DNA of 43,438 nt, taken from Clostridiales bacterium. Lineage in GTDB: Bacteria > Bacillota > Clostridia > Lachnospirales > Lachnospiraceae. Location of the stretch: positions 1 to 43,438 of the forward strand of contig JAGZJZ010000054.1 of assembly GCA_018365455.1 (NCBI GenBank), written 5' to 3'. Positions 34,780 to 43,438 of this stretch are shown in pieces (the first letter of the stretch is position 1; every line of letters begins with the position of its first letter). Below the pieces are notes generated by a model that was not told the DNA's origin, did not search any database, and saw only the letters and a list, made by a program, of their open reading frames with translations. Made by a program: the position numbers and the translations under genes.

Positions 34780-37700
34780 CTAATAAATTTTAACAGTTTT
34801 AGGCTGACCCTTACCTGCAAAAACCTTTTTATAAGCTCTCACCTTTTTGCCAGGCACATCTATCACTGCATTTTTATGAATTCCTTTCAGGCACTGACTG
34901 TCTGCTTTCCTTAAATTTAAAGATTTGACAACGATAATCTTTAATCCTTTATCACCATAAAATGCCTTTTTACCAATTGTCTTCAATCCACTGCCAATTG
35001 TAATCCCTGAAAGTCTTGTACATTTATAAAATGCACTGCTTCCAATGGTTTCTACATATTTTCCAATTGTAACTTTCTTTAATTTCGTATTGCCTTTGAA
35101 TGCTTTGCTGTTGACCGCCGTTACTTTAAAAGTGAAACCGTTTATTTTCACCGTATCCGGAACCTTAATTGCAGTGAAAGTCTTTTTAGCCGGTTTCAGA
35201 ACTGTAACCGTTCCATTTTTTGCTGCTGATTTTGTTATGCAGTATACCAGATTTCCCATAGTATGGGTCGTCTTCTTAGCGGGTATAACCGGCTTTTTCA
35301 CAAGGCTCTGTATAGAATCCTTCATCGCTCTTACTGCAGAATCCACTACTGGCTGCAATTCTTTTACAGGTTTTGCCTCAGCCAGGGATTTCGCAACAGC
35401 CAGTGTGTTATCCAGGGATTTCAGGGAAAACTCCGTATACTGGCTTCGGTTTATTGCTGCCGCCTCTTTCATAATTGCATTTAACGCTATAAGATCTGCA
35501 TATTCTGTTTTGATCTCCGGTTTCTTTTCCTGCAGGGTACAAATAGCATTCATCAGGTCCGTTACTGCCTGATTAATCGCCTTTTGATCTGAGAGATCTG
35601 TTTTATCCGCTTTGCTTAGTGCATCCATCACTCTTTTGTATGATTCCTCTGTATATCTTGACGGATCCAGTTCTTTTGCAGCCTTACGGGTTTCTTCCAG
35701 AACGGTTGTATTCACTGGTTTATACTGAAGAAGTTCTTTCTGAGCCAACTCTAATGATGTATAGGCTTCTGCCACCTCTGTTTCTCCGGTCTCCGTTTCG
35801 TCTTGCTGCAATAACTTCTCCATTTGCCCAAGCAATGTTTTCATTGGCTGGTAAATATCAGCCGGATACTGTTTTTCCATCTTTTCGCAAAGCTCCGCTA
35901 AAGCACGAAGATCATATATCTTTGCCAATTCTGCCCGCTTTACTATGCCTGATATAGCAGTCAAAAGCCGATCTGCCGCTGTATTCACAACTTCCTGTTC
36001 TGCATTTGGATCACGGTGCACAGCTCTTGCAGCTTCCAGCGCTTCTTCATAGTTACTCCAGCTTGCGGCAGTTGTATTGTCCGCCGAATATTCTATTTCC
36101 GCTTCCGCTGCTTTAGCCAGCGCTTCTTTTAGAGAAGTTTTATCAGAAACGTCTTTTACATACTGGATCCGGGCATTTGCCCAGTTCACTGAATCACTCT
36201 GGTTTGTGGCATTCGTACCACCGCTTCCTGTCTCCGATGCATCAGATACCCATAACTTCATGTACTTATATCCACTGATACCTACTTCAATATCCTGCGG
36301 CACAAAATAAGGTCTGGCACTGCCTCCCTTGTCAGCAGTATAGGCAAGGCTGCTCACATACAGCTCTTCATAGTTTTCTGATTTGTCTGTGGTTTTACTG
36401 CCCAAAACTTTAAACTGAACTGATGATGGACGTGTTTTATTAGTTAATACACAGGCATCAAACCCAATCGTGGAACGGAATATTTCACTATTATCCGGAA
36501 GCTCGTACACAATTTCGGAACAGGCAGCCGTACCGATTCCTTTTTCAATCGCTTTTGTAGACTCACTGGCTGCAATGGTATTCCAATCATAAATGCCTTC
36601 CTGGGCGCTATAGCTCAAATGCATAACTGTTGTGGGTGACCAGGATGCACTTCCATCATATCTCCGGTCTTTCTGAGGCATATTATACTTTCCCTGTACC
36701 TTGTCTTCATCTCCAAACATAGGCGTAGTATCTGACCTGGTTCCCGCATATGCCCATTTCCAGTCCAGATCACTGAGATAAAAACTGTCACCTTCTTCCT
36801 TGGGTTCTTCAATTACATATGTAAATACCGATACGGTACTGTCTCTATATCCTTCCTTTACCGCAATTGCTTTTATAGTCATAGAAGCATCCATTTTAAT
36901 TGGTGCTTCATACCGGAGGGACTCTTTTGTGGGCAGCGATCCATCCGTGGTATAATAAATATCTGCACCCACTGTAGCTGTGGACAGCACCACTTCCTGT
37001 TCTCCATAATAAGAACCCTCTTTCAGAGATGAAACAGGTGCCTGTACCTGCTTTTCCACCTCTGCTCCATCTTCCCCAATTTTATATTCAAAAATCCTAA
37101 CCGGCCCATCAATCATTCCATCTTTATAAGAAATAGCTGTTACCTTTGTATCTTCCGTTATAAGCAGTGGAATGTCTTGCCGGTAGTAAGCCGTATACAG
37201 CCTGGGGGTTCTGCCGCTTATAGTATACTTCACCACAGCCCCCGGAGTCTCTGTTTCTAACTTCACTTCAAACGGTTCTTTATAGGTACCGGGTTTAACA
37301 CTGGCTGTAGCCGGTGCTGTCCGGTTTTCCTTGGAATCTCCGATAATAAAATTAAACCATCCGTAATTAGAAGCGGTAAGTCCGTCTGCCGATGCCATTA
37401 CTTTTAAGTTCGTGCTCTTATCCAGAATCATTGGTCCGGTATATTTCTGTGATCCGGTACCTGGGTTTTTACCATCTGTGGTATAGTAGATTTCTGCATT
37501 TGGTGTCCTGGTTTTTAATTCTACTGTAACAGGCTCCTGATAAATCCCACCCATACCTGCTGTTCCATTTACTTCCACATACGGTGTCAGTACTCTTTTT
37601 GTCTGATCCGTAAACCGGTAAGTAAAAGTACGTACCTCACTAGCGGCATCTCCCTTACAGGCAATTGCCTTAACGGTCGTATCGCTGTTCAGAGTCAATG

Positions 37701-40700
37701 GCGATGAGGTATTATAGTGTATGGACGTTTTTGATTCCCCAGAGGGTTCTGTTCCATCAATGGTGAAATAAATCTCTGCATCCTGCGTATCCGATGTCAG
37801 GTAAACTGCCTGGGTTGAAGTATAGTGATCCGGCTGGGATATTGCACGTACCGGACTTACACCTGCATTTTTAATTTTATAGTCCAGGTGAATCACATCA
37901 CTGGTAATCATGCCATCTTTCATCGCTGCCGCTTTTATTACCATGCTGTCCGATACAAGGATCGGGGCCGGATTTGTACTGTTTTCACTATAGTACAGGG
38001 ATGTTTCATCCGGTTCACTGCCATCCGTAGTATAAAAAATATCTGCATCACTGGTATCTGTATGCAAAAATACCTTGATAGGTCCATCGTAAGTTCCGCT
38101 TTCTTTATCTGCTGTAATCGGCGCAATCTTCTTAAGGCTGCCCTGAACCTGCACGTTACACACTGCCTGAATATTCCCATCTAAAGTAGTTCCGGTAATA
38201 ACTGCAGACCCTTCTGTCATTCCGGTCACTATAGCACTGTTAGAAACCTCCGCTATCTGAGGATTACTGCTTTCCCAGCGGATTCCTTTATCCGTGGCAT
38301 CATATGGCTGTATGTGTGCATGGAGTTTTTTACGGTATCCTGCCTGTATTGTTATATCGTTTTCTTCAATGTTTAACTCTTCTGCCGGTTTATAAATTCT
38401 GGATACATCAGTCCCTGCAGGCACTACCGAATATCCTTTGCCCGCTCCTATTGATAATGTTATGCTGCCGGATGTAATATCCACATTTGTGAGTACCTGC
38501 TGTGTCAGACCTTCTTTTGTAATCTGATATACATCAGCATGGGTAACTTCTTTCCACCCTTTTGGAAATTCCCATGTCCGATCGGTATAACCGTTTTTAC
38601 TGTACGCAATCACTTCCGGATAATCGTTATTCCAAAGTGCAGGGATAAAATAATTCGTTCCTTCTGCGAGTACCTTGTTATCTTCTTTAATTACAACTCC
38701 TTTTACTGTATTTTCTGAAGTTACTCCATCCGAAAACTGTACGCCTGATGCAGAAGCAGAAATACGGTCAAAACTGTTTAAATACTGCCAGGGCAGCGTA
38801 GTTGTGGCAAAATCTGCAAGCCATCCATCTGCACTTTTTCCCGGCTGCAGATTACCTTCCGGTGTATGGGAAGTACCAAATAGTTCAGATCCGCCGTCGC
38901 CCCCGGTATACAACGCTGCAGGTATGGACATATTCCAGTTTATATCTGCTTTTCTAAAATGCCATGCCATTGCCTGGAGACCTATAAAAGCCTCATTGCC
39001 GGATACATCGCTTGGACGATAGCTGTCCACAAATTCTGATGTTAAATCTAATCCCAGTGTCCTCCAGTACTGGAACATCTTGCGCATGCTTTCAATATCT
39101 GTGGAACGGCTGTATCCATACTTATCCTGAGCATACTGGCTCATAGGTTCGGCTGCTCCGAATCCTGTTGTGGACTGAGGTACTACGATATGAAAAGCAT
39201 CGGAATGGATGGTATGCCCTTCAGCCAATGTGGGATAAGTTTCAATCAGACGTTCCATTCTGCGCTGCATGGTTTTAAGCTCCCAGTCACGGGTATAAGA
39301 AATAACACCGCCTTCTCCATATACCGTCTGACCGCCATCCTTTCTCCTTCCCAGAATATCCTTCGCATAATATTCATCATAGAGCGGGCTGTCCGTATAT
39401 GTAGTGCTCATATTTAGATGGAAGCTCACCGTGGTATTGTATTTTTTTGCTTCCTGCATAAAATAGGCAAGGCTTTCTTTCGCTGTCATTCCCGGTATTT
39501 TCAGGTACTCGTCTACTTCGTCCCAGGATGGGTATCCGGTGTCGTGACCGTCTGACTGCCATCCAACCAGATATACAATCTTGGGAATCCCTCTGGTCAT
39601 GTTATCATATTCTTTTATCACATCCAGAGCCTGTCCAAAATTCATGTTTACCGTATTATTTCTGGCCATCATATGTAAATCCATTTTCATAACCAGTGTT
39701 TTGCTGTAGTCAATCCAGAAAGGTGTAACCGCAAAGTTCACGTCCTTTGTCAGCGTTCTCTCTCCTGCCTTCACAGAAACTGTTACTTTTCCAGTACCGC
39801 CATTCCAGGCTTCTTCCATTCCTTCTTCTACATATTTCTCGTTTTTCAGCGGTGTAATAACCCCATTCTCATCTATGGACGCAATTTCCACGCCGCCGCT
39901 GGAACGAAGAGTCATGATGTCATATGTCACCTGTATACTGGGATCCTGTTCTGTAAATACTTCACCGGTTCCCATATTTGCCTTTACCGATATCTTACCA
40001 ACCTGACCCCGGTTTTTTACCGGGTTTAAATTAGAATGGTCTATGGATACTTCAATACTTTCCAGCCCTTCATCCCGGAGTTTAAATTCAATCTTATACT
40101 CTGTTGTATTCTCTCCTTTTGATACTTTTATAACTGTAGTACCCGGAATTTTCTTTGCATCGGTCACTTCCACAACCGCCTCACTATCCTGGGCTGTTGC
40201 TTTTACAACCGGTACTTTTGACGTTCCTGCATTAAGGGCTACCTCATAATTCAAGATATTATCTGCAAATCCATCCAGTTCCCTGCCGTCTACAGTAATA
40301 TTTGCAAGCAATGTACCGCTTGGCTCCCCGCGCAGAGCCATTGCATCTCCCCAGGCACCAAACACATCTCCTTCCTGGCCTTCTTCCCCCACCAGGCTAA
40401 GCTCAAGGGTCTGCACTTTTTCCACATTAATTTCCGTCATTACATCATGCCATCCCTGGTCGTCCAGATTAATAGACATGGTATGCCTGACAACGCCATC
40501 ACATTTTATGACAAAGGTACCTTTGATATATGGATCACTCATCAAAGCATCAACTAAACCATAGCTGGTACGAAATTTTACATATTGTCCCTCCAGGTTA
40601 TAGGTGACTGTAGAATCCGCTTTCATACCTATTCCTTTGCGGTATACGCTCCCCAGCATCTGAATTTCACTGCCTTGTGTATCTGCATCCCGGCTTATTT

Positions 40701-41631
40701 TATTACCGGTATTCCCGGCATAATCCAGATCACTGAGAAAATCTACATTCTGTATTACAAAATATACCTGATACGTAACGGATCCTCTCTCGTTAGACAC
40801 TTTTATTTCCGCCAATCCCGGAACATGTTCTGCCTGAATGATTTCAATCTGGGTGCCTTCACCTGAAAATGCCGTTATCTCCGGTGCCATCATTTCTTCC
40901 AGGTGATCCATATCATTTGCTGCAACTTCCTGCACATAACGGAAAACTCCCGGATCAAATCCCTCTATTGTACTTTCGCCTGCTTTCAGGTCGGTAAGCA
41001 ACAGACTTTCATCTATTTTGGCGTAAAGTTTCGTATCTGCCCAATTTGTCCAGCAGCTTGTATTACTGTCTCCTAATACAACAGTCTCCAGTTTCAATTC
41101 TTTCACACCAACTACATTGATATCATAGGCTTCCGGTACATAGTTATTTGCGGCAATCCCCATAACCTTACTCTCCCAGAGCAGTGTTCCGTCACCTCGG
41201 ATTCTGAATTGGCACGGTGCTGTGTTTTTATTTCCTACTTTATCATTATCAATACCGGCTATGCCTGTAAAGCGGCTGTACTGCCCTTCCAGATCATAGA
41301 CTACTTCAGAAGCAGCATGTGCACCAAGGCCGCGTTCATAAACTGTTCCATCACTAAAATTCAGAGAACCTTTATTCACATCCTTATCTTTTTGTACCGT
41401 CTTCCATCCCGAAACAGCACTCATCCAGTCAAGATCCGTCAGAAAGATATAGGGATTTTCTTCCGCTGCCGGACTGGCCGCATGATCGTCATTCTCAACT
41501 TCATTTTCCAAAATATAATCTTCCGTAACCAGTTCTGTCTCCTGCGCATGAACAGGAATTTGTATATTACTGAAGGCAACCGCAAATGCCATCGTGAATG
41601 CCATTATCCTGCGTAAACTTTTTCTCTTCAT
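34780..41631 (-). CDS. Giant secreted GH101-like glycosidase with five chitobiase-C-type repeats
   Basis: A 2283-residue exported enzyme. Order: signal peptide (1 to about 30); NPCBM (about 62-205); beta domain; NPCBM (about 297-440); two beta domains; GH101-like barrel (about 640-1080; SDGHDTGYPSW, SFHLNM, Asp811 in IHSDAFH, Glu866 in LTSEFV); BIG2 domain (about 1087-1160); five CHB_HEX_C-type repeats (about 1174-1610; core D-A-x-I-x-Y-T-x-D-G-x-x-P); NPCBM-like module (1617-1827); FIVAR repeats (about 1830-2140); LRR_5 tail. The tail closely matches the next gene's product, implying tandem duplication. It starts 14 nt after the MalG-type permease gene with GGGAGA upstream. Probably an endo-acting O-glycan hydrolase; no covalent wall-anchor motif is seen. 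Confidence 0.85.
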   Translation of the reverse strand: MKRKSLRRIMAFTMAFAVAFSNIQIPVHAQETELVTEDYILENEVENDDHAASPAAEENPYIFLTDLDWMSAVSGWKTVQKDKDVNKGSLNFSDGTVYERGLGAHAASEVVYDLEGQYSRFTGIAGIDNDKVGNKNTAPCQFRIRGDGTLLWESKVMGIAANNYVPEAYDINVVGVKELKLETVVLGDSNTSCWTNWADTKLYAKIDESLLLTDLKAGESTIEGFDPGVFRYVQEVAANDMDHLEEMMAPEITAFSGEGTQIEIIQAEHVPGLAEIKVSNERGSVTYQVYFVIQNVDFLSDLDYAGNTGNKISRDADTQGSEIQMLGSVYRKGIGMKADSTVTYNLEGQYVKFRTSYGLVDALMSDPYIKGTFVIKCDGVVRHTMSINLDDQGWHDVMTEINVEKVQTLELSLVGEEGQEGDVFGAWGDAMALRGEPSGTLLANITVDGRELDGFADNILNYEVALNAGTSKVPVVKATAQDSEAVVEVTDAKKIPGTTVIKVSKGENTTEYKIEFKLRDEGLESIEVSIDHSNLNPVKNRGQVGKISVKANMGTGEVFTEQDPSIQVTYDIMTLRSSGGVEIASIDENGVITPLKNEKYVEEGMEEAWNGGTGKVTVSVKAGERTLTKDVNFAVTPFWIDYSKTLVMKMDLHMMARNNTVNMNFGQALDVIKEYDNMTRGIPKIVYLVGWQSDGHDTGYPSWDEVDEYLKIPGMTAKESLAYFMQEAKKYNTTVSFHLNMSTTYTDSPLYDEYYAKDILGRRKDGGQTVYGEGGVISYTRDWELKTMQRRMERLIETYPTLAEGHTIHSDAFHIVVPQSTTGFGAAEPMSQYAQDKYGYSRSTDIESMRKMFQYWRTLGLDLTSEFVDSYRPSDVSGNEAFIGLQAMAWHFRKADINWNMSIPAALYTGGDGGSELFGTSHTPEGNLQPGKSADGWLADFATTTLPWQYLNSFDRISASASGVQFSDGVTSENTVKGVVIKEDNKVLAEGTNYFIPALWNNDYPEVIAYSKNGYTDRTWEFPKGWKEVTHADVYQITKEGLTQQVLTNVDITSGSITLSIGAGKGYSVVPAGTDVSRIYKPAEELNIEENDITIQAGYRKKLHAHIQPYDATDKGIRWESSNPQIAEVSNSAIVTGMTEGSAVITGTTLDGNIQAVCNVQVQGSLKKIAPITADKESGTYDGPIKVFLHTDTSDADIFYTTDGSEPDETSLYYSENSTNPAPILVSDSMVIKAAAMKDGMITSDVIHLDYKIKNAGVSPVRAISQPDHYTSTQAVYLTSDTQDAEIYFTIDGTEPSGESKTSIHYNTSSPLTLNSDTTVKAIACKGDAASEVRTFTYRFTDQTKRVLTPYVEVNGTAGMGGIYQEPVTVELKTRTPNAEIYYTTDGKNPGTGSQKYTGPMILDKSTNLKVMASADGLTASNYGWFNFIIGDSKENRTAPATASVKPGTYKEPFEVKLETETPGAVVKYTISGRTPRLYTAYYRQDIPLLITEDTKVTAISYKDGMIDGPVRIFEYKIGEDGAEVEKQVQAPVSSLKEGSYYGEQEVVLSTATVGADIYYTTDGSLPTKESLRYEAPIKMDASMTIKAIAVKEGYRDSTVSVFTYVIEEPKEEGDSFYLSDLDWKWAYAGTRSDTTPMFGDEDKVQGKYNMPQKDRRYDGSASWSPTTVMHLSYSAQEGIYDWNTIAASESTKAIEKGIGTAACSEIVYELPDNSEIFRSTIGFDACVLTNKTRPSSVQFKVLGSKTTDKSENYEELYVSSLAYTADKGGSARPYFVPQDIEVGISGYKYMKLWVSDASETGSGGTNATNQSDSVNWANARIQYVKDVSDKTSLKEALAKAAEAEIEYSADNTTAASWSNYEEALEAARAVHRDPNAEQEVVNTAADRLLTAISGIVKRAELAKIYDLRALAELCEKMEKQYPADIYQPMKTLLGQMEKLLQQDETETGETEVAEAYTSLELAQKELLQYKPVNTTVLEETRKAAKELDPSRYTEESYKRVMDALSKADKTDLSDQKAINQAVTDLMNAICTLQEKKPEIKTEYADLIALNAIMKEAAAINRSQYTEFSLKSLDNTLAVAKSLAEAKPVKELQPVVDSAVRAMKDSIQSLVKKPVIPAKKTTHTMGNLVYCITKSAAKNGTVTVLKPAKKTFTAIKVPDTVKINGFTFKVTAVNSKAFKGNTKLKKVTIGKYVETIGSSAFYKCTRLSGITIGSGLKTIGKKAFYGDKGLKIIVVKSLNLRKADSQCLKGIHKNAVIDVPGKKVRAYKKVFAGKGQPKTVKIY

Positions 41632-41645
41632 AGAATTCTCCCATC

Positions 41646-42476
41646 CTATTTAATTGCACTGTCCACCATACCTTTGATAAAGTATTTCTGCAGACAAAAA
41701 TATAGAGTTACAATTGGTATAATACCCAGCAATGCTCCCGCTGCTGCTGCACCCATATTACTCTGGGTCTGAGTGAAAAAGCTGGCAACCGATAAGGTTA
41801 CTGTCTTTAACTGGGGTGATTGCAGGAAATACAGACTGAACATATAATCATTCCAGCAGCTGACCCCTGTCATAATCACAACAGATGCAGTTACCGGTTT
41901 TAGCTGGGGTAAAATAATCAAAAAGAATATTTTCAAGCGGGGGCATCCGTCAATTGCCGCTGCTTCGTCTAAAGCTGTTGGTATGGAAATAACAAAATTA
42001 GTATAAAGAAAGATACTGGTTGGCAGAGAAAAGGTGATCAGGATCAGGATAATTCCCCAATAAGTACTGATCCCTCCGATTTTGCCCATCAGACTATACA
42101 GCGGAACTAACAGGCTCAATGCAGGCACCATCATCATACCAAGCATAAAGGTACGCATTCCCTTATTCAGTTTTGTCTGGTTCCTGGCAAGGGGATAAGC
42201 AGCCAGCGCACCTATAATCGTAATTCCGGTAATTGACCCGCCTGTTATTATGATATTAGACAAGATACTTCCCAGAATCTTCCCATAACTTATTGCTTCC
42301 TTAAAATTATCCAGATACAGATATCCCGGCAGCATCCATCTGGAGCTGGTATCAAAAGGGCTTTTCATTGCCACCCCGATCATAATATAAAATGGGATCA
42401 GGTGAAAAGCGCAGATAAGGACAGCCACAATGGTACTAATGCGAAATTTACTTTTTACTTTTTTCTCTTCCATCAC
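41646..42476 (-). CDS. CUT1 sugar ABC transporter permease (MalG type)
   Basis: A 276-residue inner-membrane permease with six predicted helices and the cytoplasmic EAA loop (DEAAAIDGCPRLKIFFLIILPQLKP, about 185-210) that contacts the ATPase. It overlaps the upstream MalF-type gene by four nt and lies 14 nt before the first giant glycosidase. The position suggests uptake of oligosaccharides released by those enzymes. No ATPase is encoded here; CUT1 systems often share a MsmK-type ATPase encoded elsewhere. Confidence 0.95.
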   Translation of the reverse strand: MMEEKKVKSKFRISTIVAVLICAFHLIPFYIMIGVAMKSPFDTSSRWMLPGYLYLDNFKEAISYGKILGSILSNIIITGGSITGITIIGALAAYPLARNQTKLNKGMRTFMLGMMMVPALSLLVPLYSLMGKIGGISTYWGIILILITFSLPTSIFLYTNFVISIPTALDEAAAIDGCPRLKIFFLIILPQLKPVTASVVIMTGVSCWNDYMFSLYFLQSPQLKTVTLSVASFFTQTQSNMGAAAAGALLGIIPIVTLYFCLQKYFIKGMVDSAIK

Positions 42477-43345
42477 ATATCCACTTCCTTTCGGTTAAAA
42501 TATTTCATAAAGAGAATACTGATCAGCATAATCAAAACAAAAGAGAAAATACCAATTGCAGACGAATAACCTGCATTCTGTCCTCTGAAATAAGTATAAG
42601 ACACTAAAGTAGCAAGTGAATGGCTTGCAAATCCAGGGCCTCCGGCAGTTAACGCCTGAATAATATCAAACAGCTTCAGGCCACCAATCAGATTTAACAT
42701 CACTGCACTGGTAATCGCCGGCGTCAGCAGCGGAAGGGTTATATAGCAAAATCTCTGCCGGAAACTTGCACCATCCAGCTTTGCAGCTTCATAATAAGAT
42801 GTGGAAATTCCCTGAAGCCCTGCAAGATAAATGATCATAGCCACACCCACAAACTGAATGGAATTGATAAAAGTAATCCAGCCAACTGCAGTCTTCCCAT
42901 TGGCAAGCCAGTCCTTTGCCTCCATTCCAAAAAGCATTACAAGATCATTTAGAGCACCTCCATCATACTGGAGAATGAAATAATACATATATCCCATAAT
43001 TAACGGCGCTACCATTGCAGGTACATAGATGATTGCACGCGCCAGATTTTTCCCCCTAAAATTCCGGTTTAAAAATACCGCATATCCAAGTCCGATTATA
43101 TTCTGCAGCAAGGTACTGCCGAATCCGTAGATTAAACTGTTAATCAGAGTTGACCGGATATGAGGGTCTTTGATTAAAGTAATATAGTTTGCCAAACCAA
43201 TATTTTTTGAATTCTGAGAAAATCCATCCCAATTTGTAAATGAAATCTGAATACCTTTTAGTATGGGATAAATAACAAAGATTCCAAACAGCAATAGTGC
43301 AGGGATATAGTATATATTTATAATACTACGTTTCCATTTTTTCAT
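42473..43345 (-). CDS. CUT1 sugar ABC transporter permease (MalF type)
   Basis: A 290-residue permease with six predicted helices and the EAA motif (SYYEAAKLDGASFRQRFCYITLPLLTP, about 205-230). Start set at the ATG at 43345 (MKKWKRS...), 12 nt after AAAGGA; an ATG four codons earlier and a TTG at 43381 are alternatives. It heads the visible part of the operon. The solute-binding protein gene usual in such clusters would lie to the right of 43438; an AGGAGGG motif at 43411-43405 has no start codon at the right distance. Confidence 0.94.
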   Translation of the reverse strand: MKKWKRSIINIYYIPALLLFGIFVIYPILKGIQISFTNWDGFSQNSKNIGLANYITLIKDPHIRSTLINSLIYGFGSTLLQNIIGLGYAVFLNRNFRGKNLARAIIYVPAMVAPLIMGYMYYFILQYDGGALNDLVMLFGMEAKDWLANGKTAVGWITFINSIQFVGVAMIIYLAGLQGISTSYYEAAKLDGASFRQRFCYITLPLLTPAITSAVMLNLIGGLKLFDIIQALTAGGPGFASHSLATLVSYTYFRGQNAGYSSAIGIFSFVLIMLISILFMKYFNRKEVDM

Positions 43346-43438
43346 ATTTTTTATCATTCCTTTCGCTTCGCTCAGGCACAAACAAGTAATGAAAAGTGTT
43401 GTGTCCCTCCTGTTTTTGATTTAAAATGTTGTTATGGA

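Noticed and set aside
36790..38120. CHB_HEX-type repeats as evidence for a beta-hexosaminidase
   Set aside because: These are accessory beta-sandwich repeats only; no GH20 catalytic domain is present.

Overview
The window looks like a chromosomal segment of a gut-type clostridial Firmicute, most likely a Lachnospiraceae member. This rests on moderate G+C, strong AGGAGG-type ribosome binding sites, clostridial-style PTS proteins, a DUF5696-type lipoprotein, domain-inverted GH3 enzyme and giant NPCBM/FIVAR/LRR_5 secreted glycosidases. Species cannot be named from sequence alone. No tRNA, rRNA, CRISPR array or complete insertion sequence was seen.

Left part (1-10.7 kb): the general PTS genes ptsH-ptsI run leftwards behind a leader that combines a sigma-A promoter, a BglG-family antiterminator (RAT-like) site and an overlapping intrinsic terminator. 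Then come a DUF2798 membrane protein, a decayed MFS-transporter tail, a neutral-ceramidase-like hydrolase, a WYL regulator/UDG-family pair, a ferredoxin-type aldo/keto reductase lacking canonical catalytic residues, a zinc alcohol/polyol dehydrogenase and a LacI regulator with nearby A+T-rich operator-like inverted repeats. A tiny membrane-peptide ORF lies upstream of lacI.

Middle (10.7-27.9 kb): a MerR regulator faces a heterodimeric ABC exporter pair across a textbook MerR promoter (perfect 21-bp palindrome, 19-bp spacer). Next are an AlkZ-like hypothetical, a glycosidase-like lipoprotein (GH129-like D/E spacing), an inverted-domain GH3 enzyme, a frameshifted AraC regulator divergent from the GH3 gene, a second heterodimeric ABC exporter pair and a lone Rpn/PD-(D/E)XK nuclease-like gene.

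Right part (28-43.4 kb): a leftward operon encodes two CUT1 sugar permeases (MalF/MalG type) followed by two giant secreted enzymes of 2283 and 2200 residues. Both carry a GH101-like (endo-alpha-N-acetylgalactosaminidase-like) catalytic domain surrounded by NPCBM carbohydrate-binding modules and share nearly the same FIVAR plus LRR_5 tail. One has five chitobiase-C-like repeats; the other carries a second, (alpha/alpha)6-barrel glycosidase-like domain. A shared ~210-residue NPCBM-like module sits at the C-terminal side of one and at the N-terminus of the other. Together with the GH3 and the GH129-like lipoprotein, the simplest reading is a host mucin O-glycan (or related alpha-GalNAc glycan) foraging locus: extracellular release, ABC import and intracellular trimming. 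The substrate is inference. The solute-binding protein expected for the permeases would lie beyond the right edge.
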